64,000 nt of DNA from Streptomyces sp. NRRL S-37. GTDB lineage: Bacteria; Actinomycetota; Actinomycetes; Streptomycetales; Streptomycetaceae. The position numbers were made by a program, and so were the translations under genes. Below the pieces are notes generated by a model. The model made no database searches. It had not been told where the DNA came from and saw nothing but the letters and a program-made list of their open reading frames with translations. This document shows positions 26,075 to 34,960 of this stretch, piece after piece. Position 1 is the stretch's first letter. The number at the start of each line of letters is the position of its first letter. The DNA lies in the NCBI RefSeq assembly GCF_000721605.1, contig NZ_JOIZ01000021.1, positions 1 through 64,000 of the forward strand. The letters run 5' to 3'.

Positions 26075-29000
26075 CTAGAGCAGCGACGGCACCTCCGCCG
26101 CCGCGACCTGACGGGCCGCCCGCTCCAACGCGCTGGCGAGCAGCGCCAGATCGGTGGGCCCGTTGCCGAGCTCGCGCACCTGCCGGCGGGCCGGCGGATC
26201 CCCCATGCGGTGCCACTCCAGGGGCACGACCGTCGGCCGCAGCGTCGCCGTCCGCGGGATACGGCCGGTCACCCGGCCCCCCTGGAACGCCGTCTCCCGC
26301 CCGTCCGGCCGGACCACCCGCCCCCGCCCCGGCGCCGGCGCCTCCGGTCCGCCGCCCGGCACCACCGCGTCGAGCGCGACCCGCAGCGACGCCTGCCGCA
26401 CCGGCTCGCTCTGCGCCGTACGGGCGCAGGGTCCGGTGGCCATCACCAGGTGCACGCCCAGCCGCTCACCGTCCCGCGCCACCGCCTCCAGCGCCCGCAT
26501 CACCGATCCGGCGGCGGGCCGCCCCGGCGAACCGAGCGCAGGGGACACCAGCGCGTCCAGGTCGTCCACGACCACCACCAGCCGGGGCAGCGGCGGCGCG
26601 GCCTCCGTCCTGCGCCGGTCCGCGCCCGGCCGCAGCCGCAGCGTCGAACTGGGCGGGGTGTCGAGGTCCCCGTTGTGCTGCTCCGCGCGGGACGCGACCG
26701 CCGTGCGCTGGGCGACCATACGGTCGGACAGCTCCCGCCCGGTGTGCCACTCCGTGAAGTCCGACCGGCCCAGCAGCTCCGCGCGCCGCTTCAGCTCGGC
26801 GCTCAGGGACTGCGCGAACTCCCGCATCCGCACCGGGTCGTTGGCGCACAGGTGCGTGGTGACGTGCGGTACGTCCGTACAGACGCGCAGGTCCTCGCCG
26901 GGCGCGTCGTCCGTCGTGGGCACGCCCCGGCCGTCGACCAGCACGACGGCCAGCCGGTCGGGACGCTCGGCGGCGGCCAGCGAGGCGACGACCGCCCGCA
27001 GCAGTTCCGTACGGCCGCTGCCGGGCGGCCCCTCGACCAGCAGATGCGGTCCGTCGGCGGCGAGGTCGGCGGTGACCGGGCCGCGCGGTCCGGCGCCCAG
27101 GACGGCGGTGACGCGTCCGCCGAGCGCCCGGGTGTCGTCGGCCGCGTCCGCCCAGCGGGCCATCAGCGAGGCCGGGGTGGCCCGGGCCAGGCCCAGCTCG
27201 TCGAGGAGCCGCGCCGACCGGGGCAGCGGCGCCGACACGTGCGCGTGCCCCTCCCCGTCGGTGCCGTCCGTGCGCAGCGGCGCGAGCGCCCGCGCGAACC
27301 GCTCGGCCCAGGCGGGGGAGACCGCGTCGACCGTGGCGAGGGTGCCGTGGCCGACGGGGCCGGTCCCGGTGACCCGCAGCAGCCGCAGGGCGGTCGCCAC
27401 GTCCCCGCTGAGCAGGGCGACGGCCCCGCACCGCCGGAACGCCGGCGCCGCCGCGCAGGCCGCCTCGTAGGTCTCCGTCACCGGGGACGCGGGGGAGGCG
27501 GCGGCCGTCTCGGCGAGGCACACCACGTGGATCCCGGCCCGGGGCCCTTCCAGGGCCAGCCGCGTCACCGCCTCGCGCGCGTCGGGGCCGCCGGGGTCGC
27601 CGTCCACGACGACCACGGTGTACGGCCCTTCACCGCCGGATATGCGGGGGGCCGCGTGGGCGTGGTCCGCGAGCCGGCGCAGCAGTTCCCCGGCGCGGGC
27701 CGTGGCCTGTTCGTGGTCGTGTGCGAGGAGCAGGCGGCAGTCCTGGCCGTGCCCCGGGCGTACGTGCGGCAGCCAGCCCAGCCAGGACCACTCGGCGGTG
27801 CGCTCCGCGAGGGGGCGGGAGCGGTCCGCGGCGATCAGGACGATCTCCAGGGCGTCGGGGGAGTGCAGCGCGGCGAGCTGGGCGAGCACCGCGCGGGCCA
27901 GCCCGGCGAGCCGCTCGCGCGGGCCGGCCAGCCCCAGCGAGCCGGCCTCGCGCAGCCCCGAGGTCACCGGTACGGCGGGCAGCAGACCCGAGCCGTCCGG
28001 CGCCGGCCGGTCCGCCGTGCCGAGCCGCACCGCGAGCGCCTCCGGGTGGTCCGGCCCGCGCTCCCACAGCCGGGGGCCGGGGCCGAGCGCGGTCAGCAGC
28101 AGCGTGGCGGGGTCCGGCCAGGTCTCGGGCAGTACGGGGGTGAAGGGGGCCGGTCCGGCCGTGAACCCGCCCGGCTCCTCACGGCGCCCGTCCCACGCGC
28201 CCGCGGCCTCCCGCTCCTGCCGTCCCCCGGTCAGCCGCCGGGCCCAGGCCCCGATACCCCCCCGCTTCCGCCCGGCGGGCGGCTGCGGGACCTCGGTCCC
28301 CCGCGGAGGAGTGTCCGTACGGGAACCGCCCCCGCTCCCGCCGAGCCCGTCACCGGCCACGGAAGCGGAACCCCGGCCGGCACGCCGCCCGTCCTGCGCG
28401 TCGTCGGCCGTGCGGGCGGGGCCACGGCCCGGCACCTCACCGTGCCGCCCGCCACGGGCATCGTCGGCGTACCACCCGTCCTGCACGTCGTCATCCGCCC
28501 GGACGAGGCCGCGGTCCGGCACCCCGCCGTGCCGCCCGCCACGGGCATCGTCGGCGTACCGGCCGTACTGCGCGTCGTCGGCCGCGCGGGAGGAGCCACG
28601 GTCCGGCACCTCACCGTGCCGCCCGGCGGCGGGTGCCTCGTCCCGGGAGTCGCCGTGGGCCGCGTCGGAGGGCCGGTGTCCCGGGGCGACGGCACCGTGA
28701 CCGAAACCGCCGTCGAGGGAGCCGCTGCCCGCGTGGGTCTCGTCACCGACGGGCCCGGGCTGCGACACGCGCCGCCCCTTGGGCACCCGGGGCACGTCCC
28801 CGCGCGCCACGACGCGCACCGCCCGCCGGCCGGTGGCGCGTTCCTCCGCCTCGATGTCCGGCGCGCCCCCCTGCCCGGGCACCAGCGGTGCCCGGCCCGT
28901 GCGCGGGCCGGGCGGGTCCTGGACGCCGGGAGCGTGCCCGGCGCCGTCGCCGGAGGCGGCCCACTCCGCCGAGCCGTAGGTGTGATGGGTCCGCGCGCGC

Positions 29001-29767
29001 GGCGGGGACACCGGCTCCGTACGCTCCGCACGCGCGCGTGCGGAGTCGGCGGCGCCCGGGGAACCGCCGGCGTGCCCGGACGCCCCGGCCCCCTCCCCGC
29101 CCCGCGCCCCCGGTACCCGTACGTACCCCTCGCCGTCCGGTGTCGTGGCCGCTCGCGCGGAGGGACCCGCCGCCGGGGTCAGGCGCAGGGCCGACTCGCC
29201 GATGCGCAGGAGCGCGCCCGGGGCGAGGCGGACCGGGCGGGGGCCCACGCGCCGGCCGTCCAGGGTCGTGCCGTTGGTGGAGTCGAGGTCGGCGACCGAG
29301 ACGCCGCCGTCCGGGGCGACCGTCACGGCGCAGTGCAGCCGGGAGACGTCCGGGTCGTCGAGCGGCACGTCGGCGTCGGCGGAACGGCCTATGCGGATCT
29401 CGCCGCCGTGCAGCAGGTGCACCCCGCCCGCGTCGGGCCCGGCGACCACGTGCAGCCGGGTCGGGGCCTCGTCCAGCTCGGGATGTGGCTCGGGCTCGCC
29501 GGGGGCGCCCACGGCCAGCACCGCGCCGTCGATCAGCGGCGGCTCGCCCAGTGTGCAGCGCTGGGCGTCGAGCCGCTGGTCACCGGCGTACAGCACCGGT
29601 GAGCCGGACGAGCCGTCACCGCCGGAGACCGCCGCGGCCAGCGCGGAGGCGACCGCGGCCAGGGCCGTGCCCGCGGGTGCCGTGACCAGCACGTCGCAGC
29701 TCGCGGCCCGCTCCCGCGCGGGGGAGGAGGGGCCCAGCGGGTCTACGACGGTCAGCCGGATCTGCAT
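26075..29767 (-). CDS. FHA domain-FtsK/SpoIIIE-like ATPase fusion
   Basis: This protein of about 1230 residues starts at ATG 29767 behind AAGGGA. Residues about 110-200 form an FHA phosphothreonine-binding domain (IRIGRSADADVPLDDPDVSR, LHCAV, DLDSTNGTTLDGRRVGP). A long low-complexity linker contains three tandem copies of a roughly 29-residue unit beginning GRHGEVPDRG. The C-terminal half has two FtsK/SpoIIIE-type modules. The first is degenerate (GLAGPRERLAGLARAVLAQL). The second has VEGPPGSGRTELLRAVVASL near residue 912, with Arg in place of the Walker A Lys, and Walker B LVVVVDDLDALV near 1064. The neighbouring Ser/Thr kinases may phosphorylate partners that the FHA domain reads. A type VII secretion-like role is possible but not shown. 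Confidence 0.85.
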   Translation of the reverse strand: MQIRLTVVDPLGPSSPARERAASCDVLVTAPAGTALAAVASALAAAVSGGDGSSGSPVLYAGDQRLDAQRCTLGEPPLIDGAVLAVGAPGEPEPHPELDEAPTRLHVVAGPDAGGVHLLHGGEIRIGRSADADVPLDDPDVSRLHCAVTVAPDGGVSVADLDSTNGTTLDGRRVGPRPVRLAPGALLRIGESALRLTPAAGPSARAATTPDGEGYVRVPGARGGEGAGASGHAGGSPGAADSARARAERTEPVSPPRARTHHTYGSAEWAASGDGAGHAPGVQDPPGPRTGRAPLVPGQGGAPDIEAEERATGRRAVRVVARGDVPRVPKGRRVSQPGPVGDETHAGSGSLDGGFGHGAVAPGHRPSDAAHGDSRDEAPAAGRHGEVPDRGSSRAADDAQYGRYADDARGGRHGGVPDRGLVRADDDVQDGWYADDARGGRHGEVPGRGPARTADDAQDGRRAGRGSASVAGDGLGGSGGGSRTDTPPRGTEVPQPPAGRKRGGIGAWARRLTGGRQEREAAGAWDGRREEPGGFTAGPAPFTPVLPETWPDPATLLLTALGPGPRLWERGPDHPEALAVRLGTADRPAPDGSGLLPAVPVTSGLREAGSLGLAGPRERLAGLARAVLAQLAALHSPDALEIVLIAADRSRPLAERTAEWSWLGWLPHVRPGHGQDCRLLLAHDHEQATARAGELLRRLADHAHAAPRISGGEGPYTVVVVDGDPGGPDAREAVTRLALEGPRAGIHVVCLAETAAASPASPVTETYEAACAAAPAFRRCGAVALLSGDVATALRLLRVTGTGPVGHGTLATVDAVSPAWAERFARALAPLRTDGTDGEGHAHVSAPLPRSARLLDELGLARATPASLMARWADAADDTRALGGRVTAVLGAGPRGPVTADLAADGPHLLVEGPPGSGRTELLRAVVASLAAAERPDRLAVVLVDGRGVPTTDDAPGEDLRVCTDVPHVTTHLCANDPVRMREFAQSLSAELKRRAELLGRSDFTEWHTGRELSDRMVAQRTAVASRAEQHNGDLDTPPSSTLRLRPGADRRRTEAAPPLPRLVVVVDDLDALVSPALGSPGRPAAGSVMRALEAVARDGERLGVHLVMATGPCARTAQSEPVRQASLRVALDAVVPGGGPEAPAPGRGRVVRPDGRETAFQGGRVTGRIPRTATLRPTVVPLEWHRMGDPPARRQVRELGNGPTDLALLASALERAARQVAAAEVPSLL
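28390..28627. repeat. Three in-frame tandem repeats (about 87 bp) in the FHA-FtsK linker
   Basis: On the minus strand the units read GRHGEVPDRGSSRAADDAQY, then GRHGGVPDRGLVRADDDVQD and GRHGEVPGRGPARTADDAQD. Each is followed by similar residues (first two: GRYADDARG and GWYADDARG). Identical stretches at the DNA level indicate recent duplication by slippage or recombination. Copy number may vary between strains or be collapsed in assembly. Confidence 0.8.
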
Positions 29768-30273
29768 CGCCGTCAGCGGTCCCTTCTGCGCGAGCGCCCG
29801 CGACGCGGGGGACACCACCGCCCCGCGGATCCCCCGACCGCGGACCTCCCCCACCGCCACACGCGCACGTACGGCCAGTACTGCACGCATCCTCGCACCT
29901 GCCACCGACAACGCGCCCGCCCTCCGGCAGCAAATGATCTTGATTGGTCGGCTCTGCCCTCAAAAGTGCCTGACCGGTGAGGAGCGAATGATCGTTCCGA
30001 GCCCACTTGAGATCGGTCACGTTCGGCATGCGGCAACCAACGGATCGAGTCGAGCGTCTTTCCTTCGAAAGATTCGGACCCTTCGAACCCGGACGGGGGC
30101 CGGTACGTAGGACCCGTCGTGGGATCACCCGCGCAGGATCCGCCGCGAGATCACCGTGAGATCACGTCGAGGACGACCAGCCGGTATCCCGCGCGGCGGC
30201 ACTACAGTGGGTCGGAACATTCCGTAAGACGGTGGACCACGGTGTACGCCAGGCAAGCAGCAGGGAGCGCGAC
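29768..30273. other. Divergent intergenic region between FHA-FtsK and pkaA
   Basis: These 506 bases lie between two divergent genes. The frames here do not look like proteins. The region has several TTCGAA-type dyads around 30060-30090 and a TACAGT box near 30203 that could be a -10 element for pkaA. The right end includes a GGGAG ribosome-binding site before 30274. I see no RNA gene. Confidence 0.5.
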
Positions 30274-31980
30274 GTGCGGCCGGTTGGCAGCAAGTACCTC
30301 CTCGAGGAGCCGCTCGGTCGCGGCGCCACGGGGACCGTCTGGCGAGCCCGCCAGCGGGAGACCGCGGGCGCCGAGGCGGCCGTGCCCGGACAGCCCGGCG
30401 AGACCGTCGCGATCAAGGTCCTCAAGGAGGAGCTCGCGGGCGACGCCGACGTCGTGATGCGCTTCCTCCGCGAGCGGTCCGTCCTGCTCCGGCTCACCCA
30501 CCCCAACATCGTCCGGGTCCGCGACCTGGTCGTCGAGGGTGATCTGCTGGCACTGGTCATGGACCTCGTCGAGGGCCCCGACCTGCACCGCCACCTCCGC
30601 GAGAACGGCCCCTTCACCCCCGTCGCCGCCGCCCTGCTGACCGCGCAGATCGCCGACGCGCTCGGCGCCAGCCACGCCGACGGCGTGGTGCACCGCGACC
30701 TGAAGCCCGCCAACGTCCTGCTCAAGCAGCAGAACGGCGAGATGCACCCGATGCTGACCGACTTCGGCATCGCCCGCCTCGCCGACTCCCCGGGCCTGAC
30801 CCGCACCCACGAGTTCGTCGGCACGCCCGCGTACATCGCGCCCGAGTCCGCCGAGGGCCGCCCGCAGACCTCCGCCGTCGACATCTACGGTGCCGGCATC
30901 CTGCTCTACGAGCTGGTCACCGGCCGTCCGCCGTTCTCCGGCGGCTCCGCCCTGGAGGTGCTGCACCAGCACCTGAGCGCCGAACCGCGCCGCCCCTCCA
31001 CGGTCCCCGACCCGCTGTGGACGGTCATCGAGCGCTGCCTGCGCAAGAACCCCGACCAGCGGCCCAGCGCCGAGAACCTCGCGCGCGGCCTGCGCGTCGT
31101 CGCCGACGGCATCGGCGTGCACGCGAACTCCGCGCAGATCGCCGCCGCCGAGAACGTCGGCGCGCTCCTCGCCCCCGACCCGGCCCCCGCGCCCGTACCC
31201 GGTACGCCCGGAGCGCCCGGCGACGCCGACCCGACGCAGGTGCTGCCGCACGGCGCGGGCGCCTACGACCCCAACGGCGCGACCAGTGTCCTGCCGCAGA
31301 CCGGCGGTCCGGCGGGCGCCGCCGACCCCACGGCCGTCATGCCCCCCGTGCCGCCCGGACAGCCCGGCGGCCCCGGAGCCGGCCCGGAGGACCCGCACCC
31401 CTGGCAGAGCCAGCTCCGCGCGGCCCGCGACCGCAACGAGCAGACCCAGGTCCAGTACCTCGACCCGAGCGAGGACCCGCTGCGCCGCCGCCCCCAGCGG
31501 CAGGTCGCCCGCCCCCAGCAGCCGCCGCAGCAACCGCAGCAGCCGCAGCAGCGACGCCCGCAGCCCCAGCAGCGGCCCGGCCCGGGATACGGCTACCCGC
31601 AACAGCCCCCGCCGCAGCAGTACGCCCCGCCGCCGGAGCCGCAGCGCCGGCAGCAGCCCCAGCCGCAGCCGCAGCGTTACGCCCCGCCGCCCCCGCCGCC
31701 GGAGCAGCAGCGTCCGGTCCGGGAGCCGCGCCAGCCCCGGCAGCGCGGCGCCAACCCGATGCGCATCCCCGGCCTGGGCTGCCTGAAGGGCTGCCTGTTC
31801 ACGCTCCTCATCCTGTTCGTCGCGAGCTGGCTCATCTGGGAGCTGAGCCCGCTCCAGGACTGGATCGGCACCGGCAAGGGCTACTGGGACCAGCTCAGCG
31901 ACTGGTTCGGCTCGGTGACGGGCTGGTTCGAGGACCTGGGCGGCTCCGACGAGCCCTCGGTGCCCTCCGGGACGAACTGA
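30274..31980 (+). CDS. pkaA: Membrane-anchored Ser/Thr protein kinase PkaA-like
   Basis: This 568-residue Hanks-type kinase starts at GTG 30274 behind GGGAG. It shows the glycine loop LGRGATGTVW, the lysine in VAIKVLKEE, the catalytic loop HRDLKPANVLLK at about 139, DFGIAR at 162 and GTPAYIAPE (activation loop). After the kinase domain (about residues 1-275) there is a long Pro/Gln/Arg-rich cytoplasmic linker and one transmembrane segment near 505-522 (GCLFTLLILFVASWLIW). A short Trp-rich tail lies outside. It matches the S. coelicolor pkaA neighbourhood upstream of pkaB and prfB as I remember it. The kinase may regulate growth or differentiation. The substrate is unknown; the FHA-FtsK protein next door is a candidate reader. 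Confidence 0.92.
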   Translation: MRPVGSKYLLEEPLGRGATGTVWRARQRETAGAEAAVPGQPGETVAIKVLKEELAGDADVVMRFLRERSVLLRLTHPNIVRVRDLVVEGDLLALVMDLVEGPDLHRHLRENGPFTPVAAALLTAQIADALGASHADGVVHRDLKPANVLLKQQNGEMHPMLTDFGIARLADSPGLTRTHEFVGTPAYIAPESAEGRPQTSAVDIYGAGILLYELVTGRPPFSGGSALEVLHQHLSAEPRRPSTVPDPLWTVIERCLRKNPDQRPSAENLARGLRVVADGIGVHANSAQIAAAENVGALLAPDPAPAPVPGTPGAPGDADPTQVLPHGAGAYDPNGATSVLPQTGGPAGAADPTAVMPPVPPGQPGGPGAGPEDPHPWQSQLRAARDRNEQTQVQYLDPSEDPLRRRPQRQVARPQQPPQQPQQPQQRRPQPQQRPGPGYGYPQQPPPQQYAPPPEPQRRQQPQPQPQRYAPPPPPPEQQRPVREPRQPRQRGANPMRIPGLGCLKGCLFTLLILFVASWLIWELSPLQDWIGTGKGYWDQLSDWFGSVTGWFEDLGGSDEPSVPSGTN

Positions 31981-32094
31981 ACCGAGCTTGTTTACTGATT
32001 TGTCGACACCTGGGGGCTGATTTCCGGATCCGCTGTGAAGGCCGGCGCCCCGGACGCGTAGCTTTGGCGACAACACGCGTCGGTAGGAGCAGTC

Positions 32095-33339
32095 TTGGCA
32101 CGGAGAATCGGCAGCCGGTACACCGCCCACCAGATCCTCGGGCGGGGCAGCGCCGGCACGGTGTGGCTGGGCGAGGGCCCCGACGGGCCCGTCGCCATCA
32201 AGCTGCTGCGTGAGGATCTCTCCTCGGACCAGGAGCTCGTCGGCCGCTTCGTGCAGGAGCGGACGGCGCTGCTCGGTCTGGAGCACCCGCACGTCGTCTC
32301 CGTGCGCGACCTGGTGGTCGACGGCAACGACCTCGCCCTCGTGATGGACCTCGTCCGGGGCACGGACCTGCGCACCCGCCTCGACCGGGACCGCAGGCTG
32401 GCCCCCGAGGCCGCCGTGGCGATCGTCGCCGACGTCGCCGACGGCCTGGCGGCGGCCCACGCGGCCGGGGTCGTGCACCGGGACGTGAAGCCGGAGAACA
32501 TCCTGCTCGACATGGAGGGCCCGCTCGGCCCCGGCGGCTCCCACCACGCCCTGCTCACCGACTTCGGCGTGGCGAAACTCATCGACACCCCGCGCCGCAC
32601 CCGCGCCACGAAGATCATCGGAACGCCCGACTACCTGGCCCCGGAGATCGTCGAGGGCCTGCCCCCGCGCGCGTCGGTCGACATCTACGCGCTGGCCACG
32701 GTCCTGTACGAGCTGCTCGCCGGCTTCACACCGTTCGGCGGCGGCCACCCGGGCGCGGTCCTGCGCCGTCACGTCACCGAGACGGTCGTCCCCCTCCCCG
32801 GCATCCCGGACGAGCTGTGGCAGCTGCTGGTGCAGTGCCTGGCGAAGGCCCCGGCGTCCCGGCTGCGCGCCTCCGAGCTGGGCGCGCGGCTGCGGGAGCT
32901 GCTGCCGATGCTGGCGGGGATGCCGCCGCTGGACGTGGACGAGCCGGACACCGAGCCCGCGGAAGAGGCGGGCGAGGAGCTCCAGTCCTCCGGGCCCGCC
33001 CCGGCCGCCGGGGCGCCGGTGCGGCGCCGCGGCGCGGTCCCGCTGGTGCCGGGCGCGAAACCGGCCGACTCCAACCGTGACACGCACACCTCGATGAGGG
33101 TGCCGTCCCCCGACGAGCTGGCCGGCGGCGCCCGGGGCACGGCCCGCGCCCCCCGCGCGGCAGGCGCCCGCCGCCCGGGCTCCGCCCGCAACCGCGCGGT
33201 CACCCGCCGCCGCCGGCTCACCCTGGCGGTGGCGGCGGCGGTACTCGTGGCGGCGGGCGTGGGCACGTGGCTGGCCACGACGGAGGACGAGGCGGCCCCG
33301 CCCCAGGACACGCGGAACTCGGCCCCCGCGAACCCCTGA
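32095..33339 (+). CDS. pkaB: Membrane-anchored Ser/Thr protein kinase PkaB-like
   Basis: This 414-residue Hanks-type kinase starts at a TTG (32095) preceded by GGAG. Motifs are LGRGSAGTVW, the lysine in VAIKLLRED, HRDVKPENILLD near residue 128, DFGVAKL and GTPDYLAPE. The kinase domain ends near 270. A Pro/Ala-rich linker and one transmembrane helix (LTLAVAAAVLVAAGVGTWL, about 373-392) follow, with a short acidic tail outside. It is 114 bp downstream of pkaA and could share or separate its promoter. Similarity in the catalytic core suggests tandem duplication. Both kinases are expected at the cytoplasmic membrane, and neither has PASTA repeats. Confidence 0.92.
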   Translation: MARRIGSRYTAHQILGRGSAGTVWLGEGPDGPVAIKLLREDLSSDQELVGRFVQERTALLGLEHPHVVSVRDLVVDGNDLALVMDLVRGTDLRTRLDRDRRLAPEAAVAIVADVADGLAAAHAAGVVHRDVKPENILLDMEGPLGPGGSHHALLTDFGVAKLIDTPRRTRATKIIGTPDYLAPEIVEGLPPRASVDIYALATVLYELLAGFTPFGGGHPGAVLRRHVTETVVPLPGIPDELWQLLVQCLAKAPASRLRASELGARLRELLPMLAGMPPLDVDEPDTEPAEEAGEELQSSGPAPAAGAPVRRRGAVPLVPGAKPADSNRDTHTSMRVPSPDELAGGARGTARAPRAAGARRPGSARNRAVTRRRRLTLAVAAAVLVAAGVGTWLATTEDEAAPPQDTRNSAPANP

Positions 33340-33342
33340 CCC

Positions 33343-33435
33343 CCCATAGGGGCGCGGGGAACTGCGCGAACGGGGGTCTGGGGGCGGAGCCCCCAGGGAC
33401 GGGACGGGAAGGGGCGGCGGGGGCGAAACAAACGA
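33343..33435. repeat. Dispersed Streptomyces intergenic repeat, copy B
   Basis: GGGGCGCGGGGAACTGCGCGA, GGGGGCGGAGCCCCC and GGGACGGGACGGGAAGGGGC in series form the classical Streptomyces dispersed element. It is the reverse complement of the core at 8922-8990, and its GGGGAACTGCGCGA start recurs inverted at 62434-62472. It separates pkaB from prfB. Confidence 0.85.
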
Positions 33436-33546
33436 CCGCCCCACGGCCGGAAGCCGCCCTGCCCCCACGGGCCCAGCCGGGTAATGCCCCGCCCCGGCCC
33501 CGCCGCACTGCGTGGGCCGACGCGCGGAGCCGTTACGCTGGAGGGC

Positions 33547-34653
33547 GTGGCAGTCGTCGATGTATCCGAAGAGCTCAAGTCCCTCTCCTCGACCATGGAG
33601 TCGATCGAGGCCGTTCTGGACCTCGACAAGCTGAGGGCAGACATCGCCGTGCTCGAGGAGCAGGCAGCCGCGCCGTCCCTGTGGGACAACCCGGACGACG
33701 CGCAGAAGATCACCAGCAAGCTCTCCCACCTCCAGGCCGAGGTGCGGAAGGCCGAAGCGCTCCGGGGCCGGATCGACGATCTCTCCGTGCTCTTCGAGAT
33801 GGCCGAGGAGGAGGACGACCCGGACACCCGCGCGGAGGCCGAGGCCGAGCTCGCCGCGGTCCGGAAGGCGCTGGACGAGATGGAGGTCCGGACGCTGCTC
33901 AGCGGCGAGTACGACTCCCGTGAGGCGCTCGTCAACATCCGCGCGGAGGCCGGTGGCGTCGACGCCGCCGACTTCGCCGAGAAGCTCCAGCGCATGTACC
34001 TGCGCTGGGCCGAGCAGCACGGCTACAAGACCGAGCTGATCGAGACGTCGTACGCGGAGGAGGCCGGCATCAAGTCGACCACCTTCTCCGTCCAGGCGCC
34101 CTACGCCTACGGCACCCTCTCCGTCGAGCAGGGCACGCACCGCCTGGTGCGCATCTCACCCTTCGACAACCAGGGCCGCCGCCAGACCTCCTTCGCGGGC
34201 GTCGAGATCCTCCCCGTGGTCGAGCAGACCGACCACATCGAGATCGACGAGTCCGAGCTGCGGGTGGACGTGTACCGCTCGTCCGGCCCCGGCGGCCAGG
34301 GCGTGAACACCACCGACTCCGCGGTGCGCCTCACCCACCTCCCCACCGGCATCGTGGTCTCCTGCCAGAACGAGCGCTCCCAGATCCAGAACAAGGCCAC
34401 CGCGATGAACGTCCTCCAGGCCAAGCTCCTGGAGCGGCGCCGTCAGGAGGAGCAGGCCAAGATGGACGCCCTCAAGGGCGACGGCGGCAACTCCTGGGGC
34501 AACCAGATGCGTTCGTACGTGCTGCACCCGTACCAGATGGTCAAGGACCTGCGCACGGAGCACGAGGTCGGCAACCCCGAGTCCGTGTTCAACGGCGAGA
34601 TCGACGGCTTCCTGGAGGCCGGAATTCGCTGGCGCAAGCAGCAGGAGAAGTAA
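33547..34653 (+). CDS. prfB: Peptide chain release factor 2
   Basis: This 368-residue class-1 release factor recognises UGA and UAA. The codon-recognition tripeptide is SPF near residue 204 ([14 protein letters not shown]), and the peptidyl-tRNA hydrolysis loop is [14 protein letters not shown] with GGQ at about 248. The C-terminus ends with [16 protein letters not shown]. The reading frame is continuous from GTG 33547, so there is no programmed +1 frameshift of the E. coli type. The ribosome-binding GGAGG lies very close to the GTG, an unusual spacing; a downstream start is possible. The gene ends at a canonical U-tract terminator and starts after the dispersed repeat. Confidence 0.95.
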   Translation: MAVVDVSEELKSLSSTMESIEAVLDLDKLRADIAVLEEQAAAPSLWDNPDDAQKITSKLSHLQAEVRKAEALRGRIDDLSVLFEMAEEEDDPDTRAEAEAELAAVRKALDEMEVRTLLSGEYDSREALVNIRAEAGGVDAADFAEKLQRMYLRWAEQHGYKTELIETSYAEEAGIKSTTFSVQAPYAYGTLSVEQGTHRLVRISPFDNQGRRQTSFAGVEILPVVEQTDHIEIDESELRVDVYRSSGPGGQGVNTTDSAVRLTHLPTGIVVSCQNERSQIQNKATAMNVLQAKLLERRRQEEQAKMDALKGDGGNSWGNQMRSYVLHPYQMVKDLRTEHEVGNPESVFNGEIDGFLEAGIRWRKQQEK

Positions 34654-34683
34654 CCTCCCGCGCGAACACTGATTTGTCGACAA

Positions 34684-34719
34684 GGCAACTGCCGTCACTT
34701 GGACGGCGGTTGCCTTTTT
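34684..34719 (+). terminator. Rho-independent terminator of prfB with U-tract
   Basis: GGCAACTGCCGTC (34684-34696) pairs with GACGGCGGTTGCC (34702-34714) around ACTTG, with one mismatched pair at the centre. TTTTT follows. The true U-tract is rare among the hairpins in this window. Confidence 0.92.
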
Positions 34720-34960
34720 CGTCCGGTGGTATCCGGGATTTACATCACACTCACAGTTTCGTTTTCGCGCAAAGCGTGCGTAGGGGGACATCGCGTACGC
34801 AACGGCCTTGACGTTCTTTTGGAAAATGGGAAGGGTGAAGCGTGGCATGCGTATCTCTGGGGCGCATGTGAACCGGGGGGCGTTTCATCGCAGTTACCCC
34901 CGTTGATCACCGCCCCGAGCGCGGCCTCATTGACGATGAGCTACTGGGGGTAGCAACCAT

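Noticed and set aside
26030..29602. An 1190-codon plus-strand frame over the FHA-FtsK gene
   Set aside because: It is antisense with shadow composition, and the minus-strand FHA and FtsK motifs are clear.
33547..33700. Programmed frameshift site in prfB
   Set aside because: The frame is continuous with no in-frame UGA, so the E. coli type autoregulation is absent.
30202..34140. A 1312-codon minus-strand frame across pkaA, pkaB and prfB
   Set aside because: It crosses several real genes and gaps, which no real gene would do.
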